Shown piece after piece: positions 27,321-35,813 of a stretch of DNA of 64,000 bases. The stretch's first letter is position 1. Every line of letters starts with the position of its first letter. Both the position numbers and the translations under genes were made by a program. The stretch is from Clostridia bacterium (GTDB lineage: Bacteria > Bacillota > Clostridia > Oscillospirales > Acutalibacteraceae). Under the pieces are notes generated by a model. That model was not told the DNA's origin. It worked only from the letters and a program-made list of their open reading frames with translations, and searched no databases. The stretch is taken from contig JAFQCR010000011.1 in the NCBI GenBank assembly GCA_017416345.1, positions 41,110 to 105,109 of the forward strand, given 5' to 3'.

Positions 27321-27345
27321 GCGCAGCAAACAGAATTTGCCGCGC
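27321..27345. terminator. Terminator downstream of acpP
   Basis: A 10-bp stem with one wobble pair (GCGCAGCAAA 27321-27330 with TTTGCCGCGC 27336-27345) and a 5-base loop, with a T-rich flank on both sides (AGTTTTTG on plus; TGTCTTTGTTTT on minus). It lies 29 bases behind the acpP stop and would separate acpP from proS. Confidence 0.75.
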
Positions 27346-27373
27346 AGTTTTTGAATATTTTTCGAAAATACGA

Positions 27374-27601
27374 TTAGTTCAGATTCTCAATATAGTTGAC
27401 AACGTCGCCAACGGTCTTGATGTTCTCGACCTGATCATCGGGCACCTCAAGTCCAAACTCGTCCTCAATGGACATGATGAGATCAACAACATCCAAGCTG
27501 TCAGCACCGAGATCCTCGGCGATGTTGGAATCCATAGTGACCTGATCTTCCTCAATGTCAAGCTGCTCACAAAGAATTGCTCTGATTTTTTCAAAAACCA
27601 T
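27374..27601 (-). CDS. acpP: Acyl carrier protein
   Basis: 75 residues, acidic and helical, the usual length. The phosphopantetheine attachment site is Ser35 in GADSLDVVDLIMSIED. It carries growing acyl chains in fatty acid synthesis. AGGAGG lies 8 bases before the ATG. It stands alone: divergent from the aromatic pathway operon, and no fab or rnc genes lie next to it in this window. Confidence 0.97.
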   Translation of the reverse strand: MVFEKIRAILCEQLDIEEDQVTMDSNIAEDLGADSLDVVDLIMSIEDEFGLEVPDDQVENIKTVGDVVNYIENLN

Positions 27602-27697
27602 TATCGGTTCCTCCTAAAAGAAATTATAGACTTAAACTCAAAACTGTGGTATACTGTAAAAAGTACCGTTTTGGTATCAGGATAACGAAAATCGCAC

Positions 27698-27725
27698 TTG
27701 ATTTTTGCTACTGTTTAATTATAAT
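27698..27725 (+). promoter_or_regulatory. Promoter of the aromatic amino acid operon
   Basis: TTGATT (27698-27703), 16 bases, TATAAT (27720-27725), about 60 bases before the aroE start. No T-box or tryptophan-type leader is visible in the short region after it. Confidence 0.55.
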
Positions 27726-27787
27726 ATGTTGACAAGGACGATTTGTCAATAGAAAAAATGAAAAATTTTGCTTTTGAGGTAGATTTT

Positions 27788-28633
27788 ATGAAGCAGAAGT
27801 ATGCCGTTATAGGACATCCGATAGGTCACACGATGTCCCCTTTTATACACAAGAGTCTTTTTGAACTGCAAGGAATCGAAATGGAATACTTTGCTTTCGA
27901 CATAGCTCCCGAAAAACTCGGTAATGAAATGAACGGTGTTTTGGGCGACCTTCAGGGCTTTAATGTGACTATTCCCCACAAGGAAGCAATTATTCCTTTT
28001 ATAGATTCGGTCGACGAATCAGCCTTGAAATACAATGCCGTAAACTGTGTTTTGCGCCGTGACGGTAAAACACACGGCTGCAGCACCGATGCCTACGGCT
28101 TTACTCAGGCCTTGAAGGCTAACAACGTTCCTCTTTCGGGACGTGTGCTGGTGCTGGGTGCGGGCGGTGCCGCAAGGACACTTGCACGTGAGGCTGCGGA
28201 CGCCGGCTGTGAGGTCACGATAGCAGTAAGACAGAGCAGTTTGATAAAGGCTGAAGAACTGAAAAAATGGCTGATATCAAGCGATGGTAAGGTCTCGGTC
28301 TGTGAGCTTAAAGACGTTCTGGGCGAATTTGACCTTTGCGTTAATGCAACACCGGTGGGAATGTACCCCAACCCCGATGCAATGCCGCTGACCGAAGGGC
28401 AATTGAAGGGCTGCAAGGCCCTTTTTGATGCCGTTTACAACCCCGAAAAGACCCTGCTGATAAAGGTGGCCGAAGGCCTTGGTATCAAGACCGTAGGCGG
28501 TATGGCAATGCTGGTCTGGCAGGCCGTAAAGGCACACGAATTCTGGTACGGTGCCGAGTTTAAGACTGCTGATATTGAGGAGATAATAGAAGCCGCCAAC
28601 CGTGAAATGGAGAGGATATTTTATGAAAAATAA
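27788..28633 (+). CDS. aroE: Shikimate dehydrogenase
   Basis: 281 residues. Reduces 3-dehydroshikimate to shikimate with NADPH. The shikimate-binding segment is YAVIGHPIGHTMSPFIHKSL (residues 5-24), with catalytic lysine in FNVTIPHKEA. The NADP-binding loop is LVLGAGGAARTLAREAADAG and the closing motif is GGMAMLVWQAVKAHEFW. ATG 27788 has GAGG 8 bases upstream; a longer open frame begins at 27743 without a ribosome site. First gene of a seven-gene pathway operon, overlapping aroK by 11 bases. No aroD/aroQ (dehydroquinate dehydratase) is present in the cluster. Confidence 0.96.
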   Translation: MKQKYAVIGHPIGHTMSPFIHKSLFELQGIEMEYFAFDIAPEKLGNEMNGVLGDLQGFNVTIPHKEAIIPFIDSVDESALKYNAVNCVLRRDGKTHGCSTDAYGFTQALKANNVPLSGRVLVLGAGGAARTLAREAADAGCEVTIAVRQSSLIKAEELKKWLISSDGKVSVCELKDVLGEFDLCVNATPVGMYPNPDAMPLTEGQLKGCKALFDAVYNPEKTLLIKVAEGLGIKTVGGMAMLVWQAVKAHEFWYGAEFKTADIEEIIEAANREMERIFYEK

Positions 28634-29144
28634 CATCGTTCTCTGCGGCTTTATGGGTTGCGGAAAATCCACCGTTGGACGTGCCTTGGCCGCAAGATTG
28701 AACTATGAATTTTGCGACAGCGATGCGGTCATCGAGCAGCGTGAAGGCACCGCAATAAGCACCATTTTTGCCGAAAAAGGCGAACCTTATTTCCGTGAGC
28801 TTGAGAAGACCGTTATCCGTGAGCTTTCCGAGCAAAAGGGGCTGATAATCGCCACGGGAGGCGGTGCGGTCTTAAACCCCGAAAATGCCGAAAGCTTACG
28901 CAAAACAGGGCTTGTGATATTCCTTGACATCACGCCCAAAGCAGTGCTGAAGCGCCTTGAGGGCGATACCACAAGGCCTTTGCTTATGCGTGACGATAAG
29001 GAGGCCGCCGTCAACGAGCTGATGACAAAGCGCAAGCCTTTGTATGCCGCCGCAGGACATCACACCGTAAATGCAGAGTTGCCGGTTGAAAAGGCGGTTG
29101 AAAAAATTGTTGAACTTTATGTTAAGAACGGTTCAAAATCTTGA
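28623..29144 (+). CDS. aroK: Shikimate kinase
   Basis: 173 residues, the usual length. Phosphorylates shikimate at O3 with ATP. P-loop GFMGCGKSTVGRALA (residues 8-22), substrate residues in DSDAVIEQREG and ATGGGAVLNPENAE, and LID arginine in TRPLL. ATG 28623 has GAGAGG 7 bases upstream and lies inside the last codons of aroE. Confidence 0.96.
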   Translation: MKNNIVLCGFMGCGKSTVGRALAARLNYEFCDSDAVIEQREGTAISTIFAEKGEPYFRELEKTVIRELSEQKGLIIATGGGAVLNPENAESLRKTGLVIFLDITPKAVLKRLEGDTTRPLLMRDDKEAAVNELMTKRKPLYAAAGHHTVNAELPVEKAVEKIVELYVKNGSKS

Positions 29145-29169
29145 CATTACTTACGTAATGTAGTAAAAT
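29141..29169 (+). promoter_or_regulatory. Internal promoter before DAHP synthase with nested palindrome
   Basis: TTGACA (29141-29146), 17 bases, TAAAAT (29164-29169), overlapping the end of aroK. The interval contains the inverted repeat CATTAC-TTAC-GTAATG (29145-29160), ideally placed for a repressor to block polymerase. This could give DAHP synthase, the committed step, separate control. Both points are read from sequence; the regulator is not known. Confidence 0.6.
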
Positions 29170-29203
29170 ATTAGAATAAATTTCCCCAAAAGAAGGTCCT
29201 TTT

Positions 29204-30223
29204 ATGATCGTTATTTTGAAAAGCGGAGTTTCACGTGAGCAGGTCTCCGATTTTTCCGATATATTACGCAAAAAATACGGTGTGGACGTTCACACCTCGT
29301 TTGGTGAGCAATCGACCGTTTTAGGTCTTGTCGGTGACACCAAGGCCGTTGATATTGACTCGGTCAGCGCATTCCCCATTGTTGAGACGGTACGCCGTGT
29401 TCAGGAGCCTTATAAAAAGGTCAACCGCAAGTTCCACCCCGATGACACCGTTATCGACGTTGCAGGTCACAAGATCGGCAACGGAGAGCTGCAGATAATG
29501 GCAGGCCCCTGCTCGGTCGAATCCGAGGAGCAGATAGTAGGCATTGCCGAATCGGTCAAGAAAAGCGGTGCCAATTTCCTTCGTGGCGGTGCGTTTAAGC
29601 CCAGGACCTCTCCCTATGCCTTCCAGGGCTTGAGAGCCGACGGACTTGAGCTTTTGAAGCACGCCAAGTTAAAGACCGGAATGCCCATCGTCACCGAGAT
29701 AATGAGTGCCGACCATCTTCCCCTTTTTGAGGATGTCGACGTTATTCAGGTCGGCGCAAGAAATATGCAGAATTTTGAGCTTTTAAAGGAGCTCGGCAAA
29801 TGCAACAAGCCCATTCTTTTGAAAAGAGGCCTTGCCAATACCATTGAAGAGACCCTTATGAGTGCCGAGTACATTATGAGCAACGGCAACGAAAACGTTA
29901 TCCTTTGCGAGCGTGGCATCAGAACCTATGAGACCTTCACCCGCAACACTCTGGACGTTTCGGCGGTACCCGTTTTCAAAAAGCTTTCTCACCTTCCCGT
30001 TGTGGTCGATCCTTCGCACGCATCGGGTATAACATGGTTGGTCGAGCCTTTGTCGTTGGCTGCAGTTGCCGCAGGTGCCGACGGTCTTATGATCGAGGTC
30101 CACAACGATCCTCCCCACGCCTTGTCGGACGGTGCGCAGTCCGTCACACCCGAGCAGTTCCAAAGGCTTTGCGACAAGCTTTTTGCGGTGACCAACGCCA
30201 TCCACAGCATTACACACAATTGA
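29204..30223 (+). CDS. aroF: 3-deoxy-D-arabino-heptulosonate 7-phosphate synthase, type I-beta
   Basis: 339 residues. Condenses phosphoenolpyruvate and erythrose 4-phosphate, the committed step into aromatic synthesis. It has the two-part form of the Thermotoga/Bacillus branch: an N-terminal ferredoxin-like regulatory domain (residues 1-70, MIVILKSGVSREQVSDFSDI) thought to bind Phe or Tyr, and a KDPG-like barrel with IMAGPCSVES, FLRGGAFKPRTSPYAFQG, ILLKRGLANTIEE and VVVDPSHASG. AAGAAGG lies upstream of the ATG. It has its own promoter with a nested palindrome. The symbol is used loosely; aroG/aroA(G) are used for the same enzyme elsewhere. Confidence 0.95.
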   Translation: MIVILKSGVSREQVSDFSDILRKKYGVDVHTSFGEQSTVLGLVGDTKAVDIDSVSAFPIVETVRRVQEPYKKVNRKFHPDDTVIDVAGHKIGNGELQIMAGPCSVESEEQIVGIAESVKKSGANFLRGGAFKPRTSPYAFQGLRADGLELLKHAKLKTGMPIVTEIMSADHLPLFEDVDVIQVGARNMQNFELLKELGKCNKPILLKRGLANTIEETLMSAEYIMSNGNENVILCERGIRTYETFTRNTLDVSAVPVFKKLSHLPVVVDPSHASGITWLVEPLSLAAVAAGADGLMIEVHNDPPHALSDGAQSVTPEQFQRLCDKLFAVTNAIHSITHN

Positions 30224-30242
30224 TTTGGGAGATGACCCATTT

Positions 30243-31304
30243 ATGTCAGCCATAAAGATTTCGGTAACCAAGCCCGAAGCTTACGATATACTCATTGAAA
30301 ACGGCAGTCTGAAGAACTGCGGCGAGCTGATAAAGCCCGTAGCACGTGGCAAAAGCTGTCTTGTTGTGACCGACACCAACGTTGAGCCGTTATATCTCGA
30401 CACGGTGGTCGATTCGCTAAAAAGCGCAGGCTTTACCGTCAACTCACACGTGTTCCCCGCGGGTGAGGAAAGCAAGACCTTCCGCACCGTTGAAAATATG
30501 TTGGGTGCCTTTGTTTCGGCAGGCTTGACGAGAACCGATTTTGCCGTTGCCTTGGGCGGCGGTGTTACGGGTGACCTTACAGGCTTTGCCGCCGCTATCT
30601 ATCAGCGAGGCATTGACTATATCGGCATCCCCACCACCCTTTTGTCGCAGATCGATTCTTCGGTCGGCGGTAAAACGGGTTGTGACCTTGTTTACGGCAA
30701 AAATCTTGCAGGTGCTTTTCATGCACCCAAGAGGGTCATTATCGACCCCGATTGCCTTGACACTCTACCGCAAAAGTTTTTCAGCGACGGCTTGGCCGAA
30801 GCTATCAAGTACGGCGTTATCAAGTCGAAAAAGCTGTTTGACCGATTATTGGAAGAGGATGCTCACGGTTTTATCAACGAGCTTATCGAGGAATGTGTTT
30901 CCATCAAGCGTGACGTCACCGAAAACGACTTTTTTGAAAACGGCGAAAGAATGCTTTTGAACTTCGGTCACACCATCGGACATTCAATCGAAAAATACTA
31001 CAATTTTAAAGATATAACCCACGGTGAGGCAGTTGGTATCGGTATGGTCATTATGGCCGTTGCCGCCGAAAGAAACGGTGAGTGTGAATTGGGCACCGCC
31101 AAGCTGATAACCCAAGCATTGCACAAATACAATCTGCCTGCCACCACCTCTATTGATACACAAAAGCTGTGCGAGGGCGCATTTAACGACAAAAAGCGCC
31201 GTGGCAAGGATATAAAGCTGGTTGTTCCCGAGAGAATCGGTGTCTGCACGGTCAAGACCTTGCCCTGCGACCGACTTGTTGACTATATCGGAGGCGACCG
31301 ATGA
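30243..31304 (+). CDS. aroB: 3-dehydroquinate synthase
   Basis: 353 residues, usual length. Converts DAHP to 3-dehydroquinate using NAD and a divalent metal. NAD-binding segment ALGGGVTGDLTGFAAAIYQR; active-site segments IPTTLLSQIDSSVGGKTGCD and LLNFGHTIGHSIEKYYNF (metal-binding histidines). ATG 30243 has GGGAG 11 bases upstream; a TTG 18 bases earlier would begin at the ribosome site itself. Its stop overlaps the aroA start (ATGA). Confidence 0.96.
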   Translation: MSAIKISVTKPEAYDILIENGSLKNCGELIKPVARGKSCLVVTDTNVEPLYLDTVVDSLKSAGFTVNSHVFPAGEESKTFRTVENMLGAFVSAGLTRTDFAVALGGGVTGDLTGFAAAIYQRGIDYIGIPTTLLSQIDSSVGGKTGCDLVYGKNLAGAFHAPKRVIIDPDCLDTLPQKFFSDGLAEAIKYGVIKSKKLFDRLLEEDAHGFINELIEECVSIKRDVTENDFFENGERMLLNFGHTIGHSIEKYYNFKDITHGEAVGIGMVIMAVAAERNGECELGTAKLITQALHKYNLPATTSIDTQKLCEGAFNDKKRRGKDIKLVVPERIGVCTVKTLPCDRLVDYIGGDR

Positions 31305-32566
31305 AGGTATCCATTTCCCCTTGTGCCCTTAACGGCACCGTTTGGGCTCCGCCGTCAAAATCGGCAGGTCATCGCAGTCTTATCTGCGCCGCTTTGTCAG
31401 ATCGACCGACCGCCGTTTTCAATTTCGGTGAGTCAAACGATATGACGGCAACCGCCAATGCGTTGATCGCCTTGGGCGCAACCGTCACACGTGACGGAAA
31501 CACCGTCAAGGTGACCCCCGTTAAGAAAAATAACAAAAACCTTACCATAGATTTCAACGAATCGGGCTCTACCGCTCGGTTTATGATACCGGTTGCCGCC
31601 GCTTTGGGTGCTGAAAACATCACCTTTACGGGTCGTGGCAGATTGCCCGAGCGTCCGTTTGACACCTTGGTCGAGGCCTTGCGCCAAAACGGTGTGACCT
31701 GCTCGTCGGACAAGCTTCCGATGACGGTCTCGGGTCAGCTTAAAGCAGGACATTTTGAGCTTCCGGGCAACATCAGCTCGCAGTATATCAGCGGTCTTTT
31801 GCTTGCACTTTCAATAGTTGAGGGTGACAGCGAGATAGTGCTGACCAGCGAGCTTCAGTCCCGTGATTACGTTTTGATGACGGTCAACGAGCTTCGTGCC
31901 TTCGGTGCCAAGATCGGCATTGAAAATGACCGTTTTACCGTAAAAGGCAGACCCTTTCTTACCGCAACCACTCGCACCGTTGAGGGTGATTGGTCGCAGG
32001 CGGCCTTCCACCTTGCCGCAGGTGCCATAGGCGGTGACATCACCGTAAAAGGTGTCGGTCTTGACACCCTGCAGGGTGACAGCGCAATTGTCGACCTGCT
32101 CAAAGAGTTTGGTGCCGATATTACGGTTACCGATGACGGAATAAACGTCAAAAGATCCCGATTGCACAGCATCACCATTGACGCTTCGCAAATACCCGAC
32201 CTTGTGCCGATTCTGGCGGTCACCGCCGCCTTTGCCGAAGGCACCACGGTCATCACCAACGCAGAGCGCCTGCGTATTAAGGAAAGCGACCGCCTTTTGG
32301 AAACGGCCGTGCGCTTAAAAGCCTTCGGTATTGACGCTGTCGAAACAGCCGATGGCTTGAAGATCGTAGGCGGTAAGCCGATCGGTGCCGAAATAACCTC
32401 AGCCAACGACCATCGGATCGTTATGGCCTTCACCGTTATGGCGGCAAATTCAAGCGGCAACAGCACTATTGACGGTGCCGAAGCCATAAACAAATCTTAT
32501 CCCCTGTTTTTTGAAGATATATCTTCCCTCGGAGGCGAATGTAATGTCATCTGCGATAGGCAGTAA
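31301..32566 (+). CDS. aroA: 5-enolpyruvylshikimate-3-phosphate synthase
   Basis: 421 residues. Transfers enolpyruvyl from PEP to shikimate 3-phosphate. Conserved motifs: APPSKSAGHRSLICAALSDR, NESGSTARFMIPVAAALG, RGRLPERPFDTLV and AERLRIKESDRLLETAVRL. The sequence around the PEP-binding loop has Ala in place of Gly in one position (NESGSTARFM; many class I enzymes have NAGTAMRPL), which is the pattern of class II, glyphosate-tolerant-like enzymes. ATG 31301 overlaps the aroB stop. Confidence 0.95.
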   Translation: MKVSISPCALNGTVWAPPSKSAGHRSLICAALSDRPTAVFNFGESNDMTATANALIALGATVTRDGNTVKVTPVKKNNKNLTIDFNESGSTARFMIPVAAALGAENITFTGRGRLPERPFDTLVEALRQNGVTCSSDKLPMTVSGQLKAGHFELPGNISSQYISGLLLALSIVEGDSEIVLTSELQSRDYVLMTVNELRAFGAKIGIENDRFTVKGRPFLTATTRTVEGDWSQAAFHLAAGAIGGDITVKGVGLDTLQGDSAIVDLLKEFGADITVTDDGINVKRSRLHSITIDASQIPDLVPILAVTAAFAEGTTVITNAERLRIKESDRLLETAVRLKAFGIDAVETADGLKIVGGKPIGAEITSANDHRIVMAFTVMAANSSGNSTIDGAEAINKSYPLFFEDISSLGGECNVICDRQ

Positions 32567-33632
32567 ATTCAAGACCACCGTTTTCGGTGAAAGCCACGGT
32601 CCCGCTATCGGAGCCGTTATTGATGCGCCTCCTGCAGGCTATAAAATAGATCTCGACGGGATACTCGTTCAAGCCGCAAGAAGAGCACCCGGGCAGGACC
32701 CCTCGGCCACCGCAAGAAAGGAAGCCGACACCCCCGAAATTCTGTCGGGACTGCTTGACGGAGTGACCACGGGCGCACCTTTGGCACTTATCATCCGCAA
32801 TTCCGACCACCGTTCACATAATTATGAAAACATCGCCGCACGACCCAGACCGTCACACGCCGATTATGCGGCAGGTGTGCGCTATAACGGTCATAACGAC
32901 ATTCGCGGCGGTGGAAACTTTTCGGGTCGCTTGACCGCACCCTTGACGGTTGCAGGTGCCGTTGCACGTCAGATCTTAAAGGCTCACGGCATTACTATCG
33001 GAGGACACGTTTCGTTTATCGGAAGCACCGCAGATGTGCCGTTTGACCCCGTAAACGTTGACGAAGAGCTGTTGAACAGCCTTAACACACAGTATTTCTC
33101 AGTCGTGTCAAGCGAGGCCAAGGCACAAATGCAGGCTGAAATTTCCGAAGCCAGAAAAAGCGGCGACAGCATAGGTGGCGAGGTTGAAATTGCCGTAACG
33201 GGCTTTCCCACAGGCATCGGCTCACCCACCGCACGTGGAATCGAAAATGCTGTTTCCAACGCAGTTTTCTGCGTTCCTGCCGTTAAGGGCATTGAGTTTG
33301 GCGCAGGCTTTGGTTTTACGTCTATGCTTGGTTCAGAAGCCAACGACGCAATGTACTTTGACGGTGACACCGTTAAGTGTAAAACCAACAACTGCGGCGG
33401 TATCACGGGCGGAATCTCCAACGGAATGCCGCTGCTGCTACGCTGCGCAATAAAGCCTACCCCGTCCATTGCCAAAGAGCAGGACACAATTAACTTAAAA
33501 ACAAAATCCAACGATAAACTTATCATTGAAGGCAGACACGACCCCTGCATCGTACCCCGTGCTTTACCAGCTATTGAAGCCGCCGTAGCTATCGCACTCG
33601 TCGACCTGCTTTGGGAGGTAAAGCCCTTATGA
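32544..33632 (+). CDS. aroC: Chorismate synthase
   Basis: 362 residues. Converts EPSP to chorismate with reduced FMN. Signatures: FKTTVFGESHGPAIGAVIDA, NDIRGGGNFSGRLTAPLTVA, CGGITGGISNGMPLLLRCAI and EGRHDPCIVPRALPAIEAAV, where the histidines are catalytic. ATG 32544 has GGAGG 8 bases upstream and lies 23 bases inside the end of aroA. Reduced FMN has to come from elsewhere; no flavin reductase gene lies nearby. Confidence 0.96.
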   Translation: MSSAIGSKFKTTVFGESHGPAIGAVIDAPPAGYKIDLDGILVQAARRAPGQDPSATARKEADTPEILSGLLDGVTTGAPLALIIRNSDHRSHNYENIAARPRPSHADYAAGVRYNGHNDIRGGGNFSGRLTAPLTVAGAVARQILKAHGITIGGHVSFIGSTADVPFDPVNVDEELLNSLNTQYFSVVSSEAKAQMQAEISEARKSGDSIGGEVEIAVTGFPTGIGSPTARGIENAVSNAVFCVPAVKGIEFGAGFGFTSMLGSEANDAMYFDGDTVKCKTNNCGGITGGISNGMPLLLRCAIKPTPSIAKEQDTINLKTKSNDKLIIEGRHDPCIVPRALPAIEAAVAIALVDLLWEVKPL

Positions 33633-34741
33633 GCCTTGATGAAATAAGGTTGAAGATCGACGAGATCGACCGTGAGCTTATTCCGCTCATCAAAAAACGA
33701 ATGGAATGCTCACTTGAGGTTGCACGCATAAAGCAGGCAGAAAATCTGCCGATATACCATCCGGGACGTGAGCAGCAGATACTTGACCGTGTTGCCACAG
33801 CCGCAGGTGAGGATTACGGCGTATACGTCAGCAGCGTTTACCGCAATATGATGGCGGTCAGCCGTGCCTTGCAGAGCGATACTCTCTTTAAAAATGCCGA
33901 ATTTGGCGAAAAAATACTCTCCTACCCCGAGGATATGACCTTTAAAAGGGTCATCTGCCAGGGTGCCGAGGGCGCTTTTTCACACGCCGCCGCAAACAAG
34001 ATGTTCCCCGAGCTGACCCCGGAATTTATGCACAACTTCGAGGACGTTTTCAAGGCGGTCGAGGCTGATGAGTCGGCCGTTGGCATTCTCCCCGTCGAAA
34101 ATTCCACCGCAGGCTCGGTCAACCCCGTGTATGACCTTATCTTAAAATACAAGCATTGCATTGTCAAAGCCACACCCGTGGATGTTTCGCAGAATCTTCT
34201 CAGCATCGGCTTGGCCGAGGAGGTCAGGACGGTCTATTCCCATCCCCATGCCTTAAAGCAATGCGAAAACTACATAAAACAGCACGGCTTGAAGGCGGTT
34301 GAGTTTGAAAATACCGCTTTGGCGGCAAAATATGTCGCAGAGCTTAACGACCCCACCGTTGCAGCCATCGGATCGATCACGGCAGCCGAGATCTACGGCC
34401 TTGCCGTTACCGCAGAAAAGATACAGAACAATCAGGAAAACATCACACGCTTTATTGCGGTGTCCAAAAAGCCGTTTATTGCGCCCGACAGTAACACCGT
34501 AAGTCTGGCCTTTACGATCCCTCACGAAAAAGGTTCGCTATATTCCATACTCGGACGCTTTGCCGATTGCGGACTTAATCTTACCAAGATCGAATCCCGT
34601 CCGTTGGGACACGGCTTTGAGTATAAGTTTTATATTGATTTTTCGGGCAATATTAAGGATGAAAGAACTTTAAGCCTGCTCTCATCTTTAGAGTCTGAGC
34701 TTTCTTATTTCGTATTTTTAGGTAACTACGTTGAACGCTGA
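33629..34741 (+). CDS. pheA: Bifunctional chorismate mutase / prephenate dehydratase
   Basis: 370 residues. Residues 1-85 form an AroQ-type chorismate mutase (LDEIRLKIDEIDRELIPLIK, RMECSLEVARIKQ). Residues 105-280 form prephenate dehydratase (QGAEGAFSHAAANKMFPELT, VGILPVENSTAGSVNPVYDL and NITRFIAVSKKP, whose Thr-Arg-Phe is catalytic). Residues 290-365 form an ACT domain with the ESRP phenylalanine-binding motif, so Phe feedback inhibition is expected. GGGAGG lies upstream of ATG 33629, which overlaps the aroC stop. It commits chorismate to phenylalanine and closes the operon; tyrosine and tryptophan branch genes are absent here. Confidence 0.96.
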   Translation: MSLDEIRLKIDEIDRELIPLIKKRMECSLEVARIKQAENLPIYHPGREQQILDRVATAAGEDYGVYVSSVYRNMMAVSRALQSDTLFKNAEFGEKILSYPEDMTFKRVICQGAEGAFSHAAANKMFPELTPEFMHNFEDVFKAVEADESAVGILPVENSTAGSVNPVYDLILKYKHCIVKATPVDVSQNLLSIGLAEEVRTVYSHPHALKQCENYIKQHGLKAVEFENTALAAKYVAELNDPTVAAIGSITAAEIYGLAVTAEKIQNNQENITRFIAVSKKPFIAPDSNTVSLAFTIPHEKGSLYSILGRFADCGLNLTKIESRPLGHGFEYKFYIDFSGNIKDERTLSLLSSLESELSYFVFLGNYVER

Positions 34742-34755
34742 ATGAGGTGATTATA

Positions 34756-35781
34756 ATGGAACAAAAGCGTAAAAAAGCAAAATACCGCAAGGATAAAAGA
34801 AATTTAATACTGTTTAATTCTTTGATCTCGATCGTTCTGGCGGCTTGTATACTGTTGGCCGGCGGTCTCGGTGCCGCCGCATACCTCTTCGGCGATATGA
34901 AGCAGGGCCTTATATCGGACGACCACGATCAGCTCGGTATCAGCTCGGAGGTCGTTGAAAAGCTTCCTAAAGAGATCGTTAATATCGCACTTTTCGGTCT
35001 TGATTCACGTGATAAAAACGCAACCGACCGTGATAAGGCGCTTAAGGGACGCTCGGATACCACCATTGTCGTATCCATCAACACTGTTGACAATACCATC
35101 AAGCTGACCTCGATACTTCGTGACAGCTGGGTACCCATTTCCAACGGCAAGGGCGGCTCTTATTACAACAAGATAAATGCCGCTTACAGCACGGGCGGCC
35201 CCCAGCGTGCTATTCACACGCTTAATAACAACTTCGGTCTTAATATCAAGGATTACGTTTCGATAAGCCTTTATCAGCTCTGGAACGTTATTGACATTAT
35301 GGGCGGAATAGACATTCACATTACCGAATGGGAACGCCAGAAGCTTAACTACTTCGGCGACCAGGAGGGCTTTAACGTTGAGGACGTCACCGAATCGGGT
35401 CTTGTCCACCTTTCGGGCGGTCAGGCTATGTGCTATGCACGTATCCGTAATGACAGCGAGGAGGTCCGAGTGCTCCGTCAGCAGAAGGTCATCAGCGCCC
35501 TTTTTGAAAAGGCCAAGACCCTTCCCAAGACCCAGTACCCTGAAATGCTCAGAAAGGTGCTTTCCAACGTCGAAACCTCGATGACCTATGACGAGATATT
35601 CAAATACGCACCTATGCTGGCTATTGCCGACCTTCACATCCAGAGCACCTCGGTTCCCGGTGAAGAGGTCGTAGCACGTGGCGGTGTCTTTGAGGACACC
35701 CGTGGCGGCTGGGTATGGAAATACGATATCGAAGAAGCCAAAAAGTATATCTATAAATGGATATTCGGCATAGAGGATTGA
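34756..35781 (+). CDS. LytR-CpsA-Psr (LCP) family protein
   Basis: 341 residues. A short basic cytoplasmic tail, one membrane helix (NSLISIVLAACILLAGGLGA, about residues 22-45) and an extracellular LCP domain. Conserved substrate residues are visible in IALFGLDSRD, SDTTIVVSIN, LTSILRDSWV, YYNKINAAY and the arginine-rich IRNDSEEVRVLRQQKVI. LCP enzymes transfer polyprenyl-phosphate-linked polymers (teichoic acid, capsule) onto peptidoglycan. GAGG lies 8 bases before ATG 34756. It begins 14 bases after pheA, so it may be read from the aromatic operon, and a paralogue follows. Confidence 0.92.
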   Translation: MEQKRKKAKYRKDKRNLILFNSLISIVLAACILLAGGLGAAAYLFGDMKQGLISDDHDQLGISSEVVEKLPKEIVNIALFGLDSRDKNATDRDKALKGRSDTTIVVSINTVDNTIKLTSILRDSWVPISNGKGGSYYNKINAAYSTGGPQRAIHTLNNNFGLNIKDYVSISLYQLWNVIDIMGGIDIHITEWERQKLNYFGDQEGFNVEDVTESGLVHLSGGQAMCYARIRNDSEEVRVLRQQKVISALFEKAKTLPKTQYPEMLRKVLSNVETSMTYDEIFKYAPMLAIADLHIQSTSVPGEEVVARGGVFEDTRGGWVWKYDIEEAKKYIYKWIFGIED

Positions 35782-35813
35782 TATAACAAAACGCTAAAAG
35801 GAGGTTGTCCCGC

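Noticed and set aside
27602-27787. T-box or aromatic amino acid leader before aroE
   Set aside because: The predicted transcript start leaves about 55 leader bases, too short for a T-box, and no specifier or antiterminator motif is visible.
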